This document shows positions 1-11,437 of a stretch of 64,000 bases of DNA, in pieces (the stretch's first letter is position 1; each line of letters starts with the position of its first letter). Position numbers and translations under genes: made by a program. Below the pieces are notes generated by a model. The model was not told the origin of the DNA. It saw only the letters and a list, made by a program, of their open reading frames with translations, and did no database searches. The DNA comes from Colocasia esculenta (taxonomy: Eukaryota > Streptophyta > Magnoliopsida > Alismatales > Araceae): assembly GCA_014218235.1 (NCBI GenBank), contig CM024760.1, positions 11,574,049 through 11,638,048 of the forward strand. The letters run 5' to 3'.

Positions 1-984
1 ACGATCAGACCATTGTATTTGAGTCCGATCACGAGTAGGTCGTTGGATTGCCAAGATGATCACTGTCGGCCCGTTGTATTTGCTTTGTGGTCCCCATCAC
101 CCTTTGATAGTGATGAGACCTTTAAGTGGTTTTCCGCGAGTTTGTACCCCTTTGGGATTCGCTGCAATCTTTCACCTTTTCTGGAAATTTTGCAGCTCTC
201 CCATATCAGGGTATTTCTGTGAGTATCAGCCACTATGATCACATAATTGAAAACTTGGCCAATGTTGTGTTTGAAGAAGAAACCTGGAGGAGATTTGGAC
301 AGCATTGTATCTATGACTGTTCAAGAGCTCCTTGCCATTTTCTGACATTTCAGGCACCTCTGTCATCCTTTGGCCTTTTTAGACCTTCTGCCATCAGTTG
401 ATATCTTCGAGTTCTTTTTGTCATTTCTTGACATTCTCAGACATTTCCACCATTTCTTGGTTTTTTCGAGCAGTCTCGGGTATTTCTGTCATTGTTGACT
501 TGCCCGGATGCTTCTGCCATTTCTTGGCATTCTATGTCACCTTCTCGGACATTCCTCCCATATTTGGCTTTTCCCGATCAGTCCTCGGGTATTTCTGTCA
601 TTGTTGACTTCTTCGAGCATCTTGTATCATTTCCCGACTTCATGGGGCTTTTCAATCATTTCATGACTTCCATGGGTATATTTGTTATTTCTTGACGATC
701 CCAAGACTTTGTCAGCCGTAAACCGGACTCAGGAGAGCGCACGCCGCTTCAGAGAAGTGACGTGGGTCCCGCTCCACCGAGCCGTGTAAACGACATGATT
801 CTTGTATAGGTTTCTTCTTTTGAAAGGACTTTCGTGCAAGGACTTTCGTGCAATTTTTGAACTTCGACGGCTTTAGTTGACTTCCGTGAAGTTCGAACAT
901 GGCTTGAATGACTTTTTCACAAGCGGGAGCACTTGTGCAATTTCTCCTTTCAAGGTCTATGGGTTGGAACCTTTCTAGGGACAT

Positions 985-1865
985 TTCTGCAATTTCTATT
1001 TCCGCGGGGTATTTCTGTAATTTTCTCAGACACGGGTATTTCTGTAATTTACCCTCTCAAAAATGTTTTGGTGATTTCTGTCCTTTTGAGAACATTTTTT
1101 GCACTTTTCACCCTTTGGAGGATATTTCTGTAATTCTGTCATGGTATTTCTGCAATTTTTCCTTAATCCAGGGATATATTAACAATTTTCCCTGATACAA
1201 GGATTTTTCGCAATTTTCAGACAACAGGAGGACTGATTTGCAATTTTTTCTGCCCTCCGTGGGCATTTCTGGAATTTCCCTTAACATGGGGGCATTTCTG
1301 GAATTTCCCTTAAATAGGGACATTTCTGGAATTTTCCCTAACATGGGGGGGGGGTATTTCTGGAATTTCCCTTCAAACAGGGACTTTTCTGAAATTTTCC
1401 CTTAACATGGGACATTTCTGGAATTTTCTGTCAAACAGGGACAATTCTGGAATTTTCCCTAACATGTGGGGTATTTCTGGAATTTCCCCTTGACAGGGAC
1501 TTTTCTGAAATTTTCCCTTAACATGGGAGTATTTCTGCAATTTCCCCTCAAACAGGACATTTCTGCAAATTTTCAGACATGGGGTATTTCTGCAATTTTC
1601 CCTCATGGATGGGTATTTCTGCAATTTTGCCAGGTACGGGGGTATTTCTGCAAATTTCCTCCCCCTTGAGGTGTTTCTTCAAATTTCTGTCCAAAATGGA
1701 CATTTCTGTAATTCAGTCCTTTGAAGGACATTTGCCCATTTCAGTCCTCCTGAGGACATTTCTGAAATTTGTAACCCTTGAGGGGCATTTATGTCATTTT
1801 CTGTTGAACAGAGGTCTATTTGCAACATTTCCCTATACAGAGATTTATTTGCAATACACAATATG
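985..1865. repeat. Minisatellite with about 35-bp units in the left LTR copy
   Basis: Imperfect units of about 30-40 bp repeat the theme gggcatttctggaattttccctTaacat, with variable G runs and both TTTCTGGAA and TTTCTGCAA forms. The same array occurs inverted at 13340-14340 in the right LTR copy, so it is an old part of the LTR family. Short open frames through it are by-products of the repeat. Confidence 0.85.
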
Positions 1866-2335
1866 TACTTAATATCTCGCCATTCAGAACATGTTTATCT
1901 TTCTGAATTTTATGACTTTTTTCTGGGCATACTTGCAATTATATAAAGTTTTCAGGTATAATTGTAATACCATTTCATGTAAAAGCTTGACTTGATCCAG
2001 AAATATTAGTCAGAAAATTAATTTTCTGAATATCACAGACTAGCTTGTCATAGCTTCTTGACCAACGTTGCAAATATATCTCTTTTGAGGGACTTTATCA
2101 GAAAATTGTCCAAAGCCAGGACAGAGCTGACCACCACTTCTTTTTCAGAAACCAAACAAACGACAGGAATGCGGATTTCAGATCCCCCACAACTTGCCAA
2201 ATTTTCATATCTCTCAACTTGGCAGATTTCAGCCCCAAATCTTCTTCAAGTGTCCAGTCTGGGTTTCAGATCTCCCCAAATTTGGCACCTTTTTTGAACT
2301 TGGAACCTCGTGTCTAGTGCTTGGTGTTGAGCCCC

Positions 2336-2346
2336 TTTTATAGGGG
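2336..2346 (-). promoter_or_regulatory. Putative LTR TATA box, left copy
   Basis: On the minus strand the sequence reads CCCCTATAAAAGGGG, equivalent to CCCCTATAAAAGAGG in the right copy. It would drive transcription leftward, into the minisatellite. Conservation between both LTR copies and position just downstream of the GTGTACACCACC repeats support a U3 promoter. Confidence 0.55.
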
Positions 2347-2504
2347 TTGAGCAAGTGGGTGGCAACACACCACCGAGGGTGCACATCACCAGATATGCAT
2401 TTAATTTCGTGCCTTTTCCTCTCCCCTGTTTTTCTGTTTTTTCCTTTTTTTTTTTTTTGGAGGGGGGGGGGGGGGAGGGGGGACCGGGGGGTGGGGGTGG
2501 TAGG

Positions 2505-2665
2505 CCCACGGGGTGGATGGTGTACACCACTGGGAAGCCCACTCGTGGTGTGCACCACCGCCCGCACAGGGCCGGCCTGTGCAGTCTGCGTGCGCGGTCT
2601 GCGCGTTGGCGCGCAGTGCGCGCCCAGCCTGGGCCGTGGTGTACACCACTGGCCTGGTAGTGGTG
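2505..2665. repeat. GTGTACACCACC palindromic repeats, left LTR copy
   Basis: Several copies of the perfect palindrome core GTGTACAC within GGTGTACACCAC or GTGGTGTGCACCACC occur in a GC-rich stretch. They lie upstream (minus sense) of the TATA box at 2336. The block continues at 9080-9255 after the inserted hAT-like element is removed. Confidence 0.8.
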
Positions 2666-2772
2666 GGGCCACCGGCATTGGTTGTAGGTTTGCGCCCGAA
2701 CCCGAAACCGACAGGGCGAAACGTGTCGGTTTCGGCCTTGGGCGACACGAAACCGGACCGGAACACTATTCC

Positions 2773-5700
2773 TGTAACGGCCCTGGATATCTATACCCGA
2801 TAAGGGTCCCATCCAGATCCGTCTCCCGCGACGGACCGAAGAGTCTCGCAAGGGATAGCTCGTACAGTTGTCCAGGAAGAACATAAAAGACAAACCACAA
2901 CAGTAAGAGACACAAGAAAGGATATGTGCTCATATCTGCATATACAATTTACAACTGTCCCATTACATTATTATATATCCAAATTAAAGAGAGTACAACT
3001 AACTGGGGCATACCCGAGGGAGCACAAGCTCGCACAATTCTACTAACACTACTGCTGGTGGTACAAGTCTTTCTCAACCCCCTCAAGCTACACCAACGGT
3101 AACCTGAAAAGAACTGTAAGGGAGTGAGCCTCACAGTCACTGGCTCAGTAGGAACCACCCAAAACCACACTCAACGCAGGAGAACCTCAACCCCAAAGGT
3201 CTCACTGGCAACACCAGAAGCCAACCATTTCATGCTCAACACAAAGCATAATATCAATACTAACATAATTAACTCAGTTGCTGCAAGACTCGGAAAGACG
3301 ATGAGACAACATCACCATTAGTCTACTCAATAACTATAAAGCCTAGGCCACAAGCCTCACAGGCACACCACGTCAACAACAGGTCGCCTAAGCTGTAAGC
3401 CACACAGGCAAAGCATTGCCTAAGCTACTAGCTTCACTGGCAAGCCTCTACACACATGGGAATCAGGATTTGCTAATCAAGAGTTAATCCTTTATACCCC
3501 TAAATCACGATGTATCGAATATCACATCTAAATAACAGGACTGGCTACCACGATGCCAATCCATCACAAACTAAATCATATTCGGACACTTACCCAAGAA
3601 AGGGTAAAACACTACAAGTGGAAGGTCTCACCGCACGACCCCCACCTAACCACCTAAACAGACTGGTACACAAGGTACCCGAGAGAAACCAATACCACAG
3701 AGGGTACAGGTACCCCCACCACGAGGTACCACCACGAAAACAATCATTAAACCAGTGCCAACACAAGGCACCATTACGGCAAATTCATAACACAACTGTG
3801 CCACCACTAGGGACACCACAACCAGTCAAAGCACAACTAGTGAGTCACCGCTCACCAATTACAACAACAATTGTGCCAACACCATGGCACACCTCAACGC
3901 GTTAAACCAGAACTAACACCGCTATAACCAATAGCAAAGCACGAGCTGGAAAGCACGACGCCACCACACGGACAGACTACTGGTTCATGACACCAGTATC
4001 CAACCCGAACAACACAACACAAGAAAACCTCTCAGTCTCGCAGTCACGGACGAAGGTCCAACTGCAGCTCCACAACACAAGTAAAGCCAAAGAACTGTGG
4101 AGTCCAACCAAACCACCACAACCTACAGGTCACACACACCCTGCAGGCCCATGCCTGACACCTTTAAAACTCTGGCCCGAGCTCTCTAAAGTGAGGCCTG
4201 GTAAACAGGACTAGCTGGGGACCAGTACGTCTACTGGTGTCCGTAACCTCCAGCTACGAGCGCGCTACAAGTGACTAAACACAAACTCTCACAAGTCACT
4301 GTCCCACTGCCGTCTTTCCTCCCCCTCAGCCGGACGTACTACTCAGCACACAAGAGTGAGGGTGTCCAGGAAGACGACAAGACCTCAACGGTACCACTGC
4401 ACCGGAACAAACTCTCGAGCACACTCACGTGCCTGGCTCACACAGAACCTGGGGTACCCAACTGAAGAGGCATTCCGGAATAGGCGCCGGACCACCAAAC
4501 TCAGCAATGCGCACAAACCACATGTATACTTATATATTCTTTACTACAAACCACAGTACAAATGTAAGGACTTGCTTGACCTAGTCACTCCGAGACCCAC
4601 AAGCTATCCTACACAAGCATACACATAAATCCCGATAATCAACCACACTTGGCCTATCATTGGTCACCATGTGACCTCCAAACCATTCCACACTAATACA
4701 TATTCGTATCACGACAGTGCAACACAACCTTGCCTGTCATCGGTCATTCCGTGACCTCTATGGCAACACATATACTTAACACATATATCATTGTAATACT
4801 CTTTAAAAGACAACCATAGACTAGGCTAAATTCATATCGACCTTCTTGCCCCATCACCTCATACTAGCTATACCAGCTATACTACAATAATCACAATATC
4901 GACTATTAGCCATGCCTACACTTGCACAATACTCAAACTATATAAATATCACATAAATGCATGCTCACTTCGTGAGCACCACCCTTAGCATATAAACCAT
5001 ACACAAACGACACACTAACCACGCTCACCGAGCGCTACAGTGCCAAGGCATCATTAGCATTGCCAAGCACAATAATTAAACTATAATCGAATAACCAACA
5101 CCAACAGCAAGCAGCGGAAACTTCACCTTCGGTTACTGTCGCGACAGAGGCTAGGACCGCCTTCTGATCGCGACACTACGATATGGCGCGACAAGAAACA
5201 CTGTCGCGGCAGAGCGGCCTACCGCGACCTGGTCGCGACAGTCTAAACTGCCGCCTTCTCAGGATCCGGAAACCATCACCTGATCATTCATACAAACCAC
5301 CCTAAACATAATTCAATCCAGTTTTCATGCTCAGTTCACCTCCTAGACATGGTTCTAATGTTTCTTAAGCAATAAGCAAACCAAAGAGCAATCCACATAA
5401 TCAAATCAAGGTAGAACTCCCTACCTTCACGAAGAACACCCAAACCGGCTACGGCACGACGTCTCCCCCGCTCCATGCAACGTCCTCCGTCAAAGAGCGC
5501 GACGAGAAGATCCTCCGAAACGCCAAAATTGCCCCGAATAGCCACATCAGCTCCTCCCCTGGGTCGAGCAGACCCTCCCCTGCTCTGTTCGGCCCAAACC
5601 CTTTTTAAAAACCGAACAGCGGTTTACTAACGCGACACGCCTACCCACACGCGACATCATCGCGACAGCTTCAGGCGTCGCGTTAACACCCAGACGTCAG

Positions 5701-6010
5701 CAACTCCACTCCTGCGCGACACGCGGCACACATGCAGACGTTGGCTCCAAACAACGGCAACCTGAACGCGACCCTCGCTATACCGACGCGTTCAGAACGC
5801 GCCTTCACCACCGTCGCGTTCACATCCGTGAACCAACGGGCACTACAGACCTAACCTGCCGGCCCACTAAGCTCCACACAACACGCGGAGACCACAACCA
5901 AGGCCCAATGACCTCATACTGGCCATGAGCACCACACCAAAACCAATAAACACAAATCCGAACTACCACTAATCCACGATCCGCGAATATCCGAAACGTC
6001 TTACGTTACA
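2773..6010 (+). mobile_element. Solo LTR, family B (about 3.2 kb)
   Basis: It begins TGTAACGGCCCTGG and ends CTTACGTTACA, the TG...CA form of an LTR. The flanks are ATTCC (2768-2772) and GTTCC (6011-6015), a near-perfect 5-bp target duplication with one difference. It shares its start (TGTTACGGCC), a GGGGCATACCCGAGGG block (about 3005) and GTCGCGAC motifs near the 3' end (5130-5250, 5630-5830) with the solo LTR at 38581-40998. No gag-pol reading frame is present. It sits inside the CGAAACCG-rich left terminus of the hAT-like element. Confidence 0.75.
5130..5835. repeat. GTCGCGAC / CGCGAC motif cluster in solo LTR
   Basis: Many copies of CTGTCGCGAC, TCGCGACA, ACGCGAC and GACGCGTTC occur in direct and inverted forms. 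CpG density here is far above that of the surrounding DNA. The same motif family recurs in other LTRs of this window (39770-40030, 40640-40960, 42860-43150, 56930-57200). Confidence 0.75.
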
Positions 6011-6110
6011 GTTCCGGTCCGAGACTTAATGGTTTCGGGCGAAACCGAACCGACCCACCCCCCGGTGTCGGCCCGAAACCGGCGACACCAGGCGAAACCT
6101 GATGCGAACT

Positions 6111-6165
6111 CCCCTGAAAAGGGAGTTCGCGTCCCGTGACCCCCTCAGATCTGAGATCTGAGGCA
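6111..6165. repeat. Two short perfect palindromes
   Basis: GCGAACTCCC and GGGAGTTCGC form a 10-bp stem around a 7-base loop (about 6110-6136). Next to it, CTCAGATCTGAGATCTGAG is a palindromic repeat (about 6147-6165). Both lie in the hAT-like element just after the solo LTR; a subterminal transposase-binding role is possible but not shown. Confidence 0.6.
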
Positions 6166-6649
6166 GAAGGGGGGTGGACACTGCCGCAGGCCCAAGGGGG
6201 TGGTTTCGGCTTTTCTTGGGGGGGGGGGATTTTTTCTGCCAGAGGTGGGAGGAAAGGCAAGGGCGCAAGGGGGGGGGGGACGCATTGCCGGAGACGCTCT
6301 TCCCGCCGCCGTTGTAGGTGTTTGCTTTGCGTATGTATTATTTTTTTTGCTTTAGCCTTTCTCTTTTTTTTGCCACCGCGCAGGTCGATCCGCGTGCGAA
6401 GGCGCACATTTGAGAGTTCGGGCTCCACATTTGAACAATAAATGATATGTTTGATTGTTTAGGTTCCAAGCAGTCTTTTATGTCATTCTACTTACATATT
6501 TTTGTGCTTTATTTTGGGGTTTTTATTTAATATATCATATTTAATTATTTAATTATTTAAATAATCACATTTTAAAATTATTCCCAAAATAGTCACCAAG
6601 TTGCCACGTTGGCAACTTGGTGACCGGAAGATCGGAGACCAGCACAGAA

Positions 6650-6785
6650 TCAGTGTTGGCAATACCGACTTTAGAGTCGGCATTGACATTGCCGACTCTG
6701 AAGTCGCCATTGCCAAAGCAGACTTTGAAGTCGGCATTGTCATTGCCGACTCCAAAGTCGGCAATGACAATGTCGACTCCTGCAT
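6650..6785. repeat. GCCGACT...AGTCGGC palindromic minisatellite
   Basis: About five units of 20-25 bp alternate GCCGACTCTGAAGTCGGCA and CATTGCCGAC-like blocks. Each unit is itself a near palindrome. An inverted partner array lies at about 8360-8485. Open frames made of PTLKSAL-like repeats arise from this array and are not genes. Confidence 0.8.
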
Positions 6786-6799
6786 GTTTAAAAAAAAAA

Positions 6800-7516
6800 A
6801 AGAACCCATGGACGTTGTACGGCCATGTACACGTCCGTCAAAAGATGCACCCGGCGTTGGGCGCTTCGGCGGTGCAGACGTTGGCGAGGGGCTCCTCCAT
6901 ATCCGTGGGCACAAAGTTCTTTCTCTATCCATGGACGGGAGTCCGGGTTCACCACACAGTGGTGGAAGGGGCGCAGAGCTACCGGGAGAGGCAATGGCCG
7001 GCGCCCCATTGCTCCAGGCGCTCCAGCTGCTGGTGCATGGGAGAAGATTGATGCACTTGGTTCTAAAACACGCAGGTCCTCGATGTCCAAACTGGAGACA
7101 AATTTGGCAGCGGGGCTGCCTGTTGCAACCACGCCCACGGCCACCTGAACTGCCGCCGCCACGGCGTCCACTGTCACTGCCGTGGCCAGTAGTGGCAACG
7201 TTAGCCGCCGGGAATTCAGAAGCATCAGAGACGGTACGCTGCTGCGACATAATAGTCTCATGCGCCGTGAGATGAGCAAGGATGTCTTCCAGGGTAAACG
7301 AGTCCCAGACGTGTCGTAACACCCGATATGAACGCCTCATAACTGGGTCTCATCAGGCTTGTCTTGGAGCCATCAACCATACCAAGGTAGCCATGGCTCC
7401 GGAGAAGAGAACGAATTGGGCTTTCCACAGCAGATAATTATCACGCGTGAGCTTGAGAGAAAGAAATGGCATCACGTTGGCTGGGGCAGCAGCTATGACC
7501 TGTTTCACCGCCATGG
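6800..7516 (-). pseudogene. Ty1/copia gag fragment, broken
   Basis: Two minus-strand pieces match copia gag. The N-terminal piece (about 7516-7353) has the typical KLTRDNYLLWKAQ motif after an MAVKQ-like start. The second (about 7340-6800) has a FTLEDILAHLTAHE-like stretch, a GR-rich linker and a zinc knuckle CQICLQFGHRGPAC, which fits C-x2-C-x4-H-x4-C. The two are in different frames with the gag middle missing, and no protease, integrase or reverse transcriptase follows. It lies directly downstream (minus sense) of a tRNA-iMet type primer-binding site, so the order LTR, PBS, gag is kept. Confidence 0.8.
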
Positions 7517-7540
7517 ATCGTGAGGCTGTTGAGCGTGTTT

Positions 7541-7552
7541 GCTCTGATACCA
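7541..7552 (-). other. Retrotransposon primer-binding site (tRNA-iMet type)
   Basis: On the minus strand the bases read TGGTATCAGAGC, the standard copia primer-binding site. It abuts the LTR end TTTACA at 7553 with no gap, which fixes the LTR border and the orientation. Confidence 0.9.
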
Positions 7553-8055
7553 TGTAAATAGAGCAAGTCAAAGAGAGAGAAAGCTAGAGAGAGAGAGAAA
7601 GAGCAACGGAAGAAGCTCTGCATGCATATTAGAGTAGCACAGCACAGCACATATATATATTGATGGTGTTACAAATATACAAGAACTCTATGTAATGTAC
7701 AACACAGGTGGAGGACTCTCCATGGATATCTACGACACGGAAGAGTCCTCATGGGACTGGGCATGGCGTGGAGCTTCTGCAGACTCCATCTTCATCCGTG
7801 TTGAGTCCTGGTTGACGTGAGACTCCGTATGCATGGGGTTCTGCATGGAGTCCTGCATGGGAGAGAAGTCTTCCTTAATAACCACATGATATCATGTGGT
7901 GATGAACAGCATGAGCAGCAAAACTATGTGGAGATGTGGTTTTGTTCACCACCAGCATGAGCAAAAACAAAACCATTTCCCTATGCAACAATCATGTGAT
8001 TGATGAACAGCATGACCTTTGCAGACCTTTTCATATTTGTGTGATTGCTGGGACA
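7553..8055 (-). mobile_element. LTR of the minus-strand copia relic
   Basis: In minus sense it runs from TGTCCCAGCAATCAC (8055) to TTTACA (7553), where the primer-binding site starts. An AT run (about 7652-7662) precedes a CT-rich leader in minus sense and could be the TATA region. The 7553 border is firm because of the PBS; the 8055 border rests only on TG...CA form and the start of the foldback arm just beyond. Confidence 0.65.
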
Positions 8056-8651
8056 TCACCAGAAGTTAGGCCAGCTAAACTGTGGTGGCACAGGCACGAC
8101 TCCAGCACCAGCAGCTGGAGCGCCTGGAGCAATGGGGCGCCGGCCAGTGCCTCTTCCGGTAGCTCTGCGCCCCTTCCACCACTGTGTGCGAACTTGGACT
8201 CTCGTCCATGGACAGAGAAAGAACTTTGTGCCCACGGGTATGGAGGAGCCCCGCCACGTCTGCACCGCCGAAGCGCCCAACGCCGGGGTGCATCTTTGAC
8301 GGACGTGTACATGGCCGTACAACGTCCATGGGGTTCTTTTTTTTTTTTTAAACATACAGGAGTCGGCATTGTCATTGCCGACTTTGGAGTCGGCAATGAA
8401 CAAGCCGACTTTAAAGTCTGCTTTGGCAATGGCGACTTCAGAGTCGGCAATGCAATGCCGACTCTGAAGTCGGTATTGCCAACGCCGATTCTGTGCTGGT
8501 CTCCGGTCTTCCCGTCACCAAGGTTGCCAACGTGGCAACTTGGTGACTATTTTGGGAATTAATTTTAAAATGTGATTATTTAAATAATTAAATAATTAAA
8601 TATGATTATTTAAATAAAAAAAACCCTTTATTTTTTTATTGTAGGACCATG

Positions 8652-8758
8652 GGTAGAGCTAGAGAAGAGCAAAGCCAGGGACTGGATGATCCGGGGTGGC
8701 TTATATCACTTTAGTGATGCTAGGAAAAAGAAAGTAAAATGCAATTATTGTGTTTTGT
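8652..8758 (+). pseudogene. hAT transposase BED zinc-finger remnant
   Basis: After a possible splice acceptor (TTTTATTGTAG) the translation gives DDPGW, then, after stops and a frame change, ARKKKVKCNYC. This is the typical start of plant hAT transposases, where DPGW and a KVKCNYC zinc-finger half are conserved. The second half of the finger and the rest of the protein are absent. It supports the hAT assignment of the enclosing element. Confidence 0.6.
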
Positions 8759-9079
8759 AATATTTATAATAGTGCAAGACGACAACATCACTCTATGTTT
8801 ATTGTTTAACTCTTTAATATGCATCGATATTCCATTAACATGTCACCCACATATATTGTCACTTATCCAATTTTTTCAATCTTATATGCATGTCCACTAG
8901 TTCTTTTTGTGTTGTGATGATTTTTATATTTTTAACAGATTTATTTGAGTTTTTTTTACAATTTTTTTGTCAACTTTTTTATAGGTTTCGGATGGTTTCG
9001 TCCGAAACCGAAACCGTTCCGGTTTCGGCCCTACCCGAAACTGAAACCGACACCCTCATCCTTGGCCACCGGCCCCCTT

Positions 9080-9255
9080 CTCCTAGTGGTGTACACCACC
9101 GTCAGCGCGGGCCCACTTGGTTTTTCCCTCCGGTGGTGTACACACCAGTGGTATGCATTTCGGTGGTGTGTACCACCGCTAGTGGGCCCACTTGGGCTTC
9201 TTCTTCTACCGTGGTGTACACCACCGGTGGTGTACACCACCGGGCTGTCCCACTG
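9080..9255. repeat. GTGTACACCACC palindromic repeats, continued
   Basis: Copies of GGTGGTGTACACCACCG lie between the right end of the hAT-like element and the AT-rich part of the left LTR copy. With 2505-2665 they form the counterpart of the array at 12290-12790. Confidence 0.8.
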
Positions 9256-10075
9256 GCCACCGGTGGTCCATTTTTTTTTCATTTTCTCCTATAATACTCC
9301 ACGGTGCCATTGGCTTTTGCCACGTGGTTTGTTCCAAGGAGATTCTTCTTGGCTTTGTGTCGGTTTGTGCAGGAGGATTACGTCATTTTCACGCCGTTTT
9401 TTCTACGGACATGGGTATCGGACGTAACCTTTGCACACATGACATGTCACACGTCACGTAGGACGACTTCCGTTGGGACATTCCGGGCATTAAAATTGTC
9501 ATGAAGTGACTGATTTTTGTCGTAGCCGTGTCCGGGGGATATTCCTCCGACATTTCGGGACATACAGAAATATTTCTTTTTCTGTATTAATTTATTCCGA
9601 AAATTCAGAATAAATGCTTTTATTTTATTTATTAATTCTTAAAATTCTGAATAAATAGCCCCATGGGTTATCTTTCACTTGGGACCTCGGCTAAATATTC
9701 CTTCCCCCTGTACACTTGTTCCGGACACTTAGAACAAGTGTAATAATTTCTTGGGGGGAATTTTATTCCGGAAACGCCGGGATTTAAATGGTTTCCACTT
9801 CGCTTCATCTTGAAGGGACCACTTTCGCTTTTTCAAAATCTCACGGAAATAGATATTTTTCCTTCATCTAATTTTCTGCGATTTAATCTGAAAATCTGAA
9901 CAAATGCTTTCTTTTTTTCATTTATTTGTCCCGAAAATTCAGATTAAAGGACTCAGGGAGTTATTCGTATCCGGGAACCCGAATACACATTTTTTTTCCT
10001 TGTATACTTGTTCTTAACAATCGAAACAAGCATTTTCACTGGGTAATTTATAATGAACAATTTTTGGGTTCAACA

Positions 10076-10095
10076 CCCGCCGCACCATAGCATTA

Positions 10096-10126
<31 letters not shown>

Positions 10127-11437
10127 ATATATCCACTTAGAATATCAGGTTTAAATGTTTCAATTCAATGTCAAGTTTTAAGAAACTGGACAGTTCAGGC
10201 CAAACTTAGTGAACTGGATCAGAAATGGCCAGAATTGGTCCTGTTCCAGTAGCTGGTTTTTGTCCATACACGGTCATGGAACCATAACTAGCCTGGAACA
10301 GAACCAGGTCTTATGCTTCAGATCCATAACTTAGGAGGTACTTTTGCAGACAAAGCTATGCAGTCTTTCCAAAGGAGACGATCTGTCCAAGATTTTGATT
10401 AGATCATGACATCATCATTTATCGACTGACCTTTTCTTTGGTTGGAAAGATAGCCTATTACATTTATCCTGTAGAAATTCCTTATGAACTTGATCCCAGT
10501 GGGATTTGAACCTGAGACCTTACAATCTTGATGTACATGGAGGGCTAACCACTAGGCCATTCCTTAGTGTACTTCTATTGACTGACTTGTCTCTTAATGA
10601 GCTTTGTGTTTACGATTAATATGTTGACTTGGAAGTATGCCAAGAAGGCCCCTAAAAATGACTTACGCACAAAGAACTAGATGAGCTTAATGTCTTTCAA
10701 TAATTTAGGTCCTCTAGAAATGTGCATAATATTAGTTTTATGTATATGCATTAAATATCTTTTACGTAATATAATTCAATATATTTGATTAAAAAAGATT
10801 AGACATATTTTAAGATGTGCAAATGAAACAAGTTCTTATTTTGTCCTTTTTAATTTGGAGTAAATGGTCAAAAAGAAGCATCCAAGTCCATGTCAAGGCT
10901 TATACACCAAGAAGCATCTGAGTCCATGTATAGGCTTATACACCAACTTGCATCTCTGTGATTGTAAGAACATGGAAGGAGTAGCAACAGCAGGGGGAAA
11001 ACAATGAAACCTGTTTGGAATAGTTCTAACATGGATGGTGAAGGTTGATGACAGCAACTTCCTGTATACTTGTGGATCCATGGAACTCCATGCTCTCTCT
11101 TTTCTAAAGAATTCTAGTATTCTCTGGTGCTTCAAAGGGGATGGGGGAGTTTTACATCCATCCACAACCGATTTTCTCTTCATATGATTCAGTCCAGTAC
11201 TCTGGCCCAAATTTCCTAAAAAATTGAAGATCTGTTGGTACAGAGTCCTATGCTTGATAGGATCTCTGATCTTGGATGCATAATTGTGTAAATGTGAAGG
11301 CTTTCTGTCACCTGATGTCTGTGGAAGTTAATGTTTAGGGGATTCTTGGGGTTTGCTCCTGAACATGTTTTTCCTTTCTTCTGGGCATTGAAATGTAGGC
11401 TTCTTACATCTTGTTTCATATTTTTATGCTATGTTAT
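10076..11437. other. Spacer between head-to-head LTR copies
   Basis: This 1.36-kb stretch is not part of either LTR copy. It has a CT/TA microsatellite (about 10096-10125) and a minus-strand tRNA-derived SINE-like piece (10480-10575). A 105-codon minus frame (11210-10893) has no family features I recognise and no splice context. It is probably the remains of the target region, perhaps SRFR1 intron. No SRFR1-type exon is visible in it. Confidence 0.6.
10480..10575 (-). mobile_element. tRNA-derived SINE-like fragment
   Basis: On the minus strand GGCCTAGTGGTTAG fits a pol III A box and GGTTCAAATCCC fits a B box, about 45 bases apart. No clear A-rich tail or target duplication was found, so this is an old or partial copy. 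It is not a functional tRNA, because no cloverleaf stems pair around the boxes. Confidence 0.5.

Larger units (their letters stand above)
6549..8600. repeat. Foldback inverted repeat around a copia relic
   Basis: Arms at about 6549-7060 and 8090-8600 are reverse complements of each other. They share the TTTAAATAATCACATTTTAAAATT end, the GCCACGTTGGCAACTTGGTGAC palindrome, the GCCGACT repeats, an A or T run, and a gag-derived section. The 1-kb loop (7060-8090) holds the rest of a copia gag fragment, its primer-binding site and an LTR. The arms differ by scattered substitutions and small indels, so this is an old inverted duplication rather than an assembly echo. Confidence 0.75.
2677..9065 (+). 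mobile_element. hAT-like element inserted in the left LTR, carrying nested elements
   Basis: The 8-bp sequence CCACCGGC directly flanks both sides (2669-2676 and 9066-9073), as expected for a hAT target duplication. Both ends are rich in CGAAACCGAAACCG-type sequence in inverted order (about 2690-2765 and 6011-6110 against 8985-9055). Inverted termini are only loosely similar (GGTTGTAGGTTT against GGGTGTCGGTTT), so the exact ends are uncertain. A degenerate BED zinc-finger start lies at about 8652-8758. Removing the solo LTR at 2773-6010 leaves about 3.1 kb, non-autonomous. The copia foldback relic at 6549-8600 lies inside. Confidence 0.6.
1..10075 (-). mobile_element. Left copy of a long LTR (family A), minus orientation, split by later insertions
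   Basis: Read on the minus strand this copy starts at 10075 with TGTTGAACCC and runs to the left edge of the window, where it is cut off. It is the reverse complement of the right copy at 11438-15883. Matching landmarks, in mirror order, are the AATTTTTGGGTTCAAC end, AT-rich sections near 9540-10060, GTGTACACCACC repeats (9080-9250 and 2510-2660), a TATA box near 2335, a minisatellite with ATTTCTGGAATTTTCCC-like units (about 985-1860), and a gatcgtgat-type array at the very start. The copy is broken at 2677-9073 by a hAT-like element. No protein-coding region is visible, so this looks like a solo LTR or the LTR part of an element that continues outside the window. Confidence 0.75.

Noticed and set aside
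6549..7340. 263-codon minus-strand frame as a full gene
   Set aside because: Only the part with the zinc knuckle is gag-like; the tail is the GCCGACT minisatellite, so it was called a relic.
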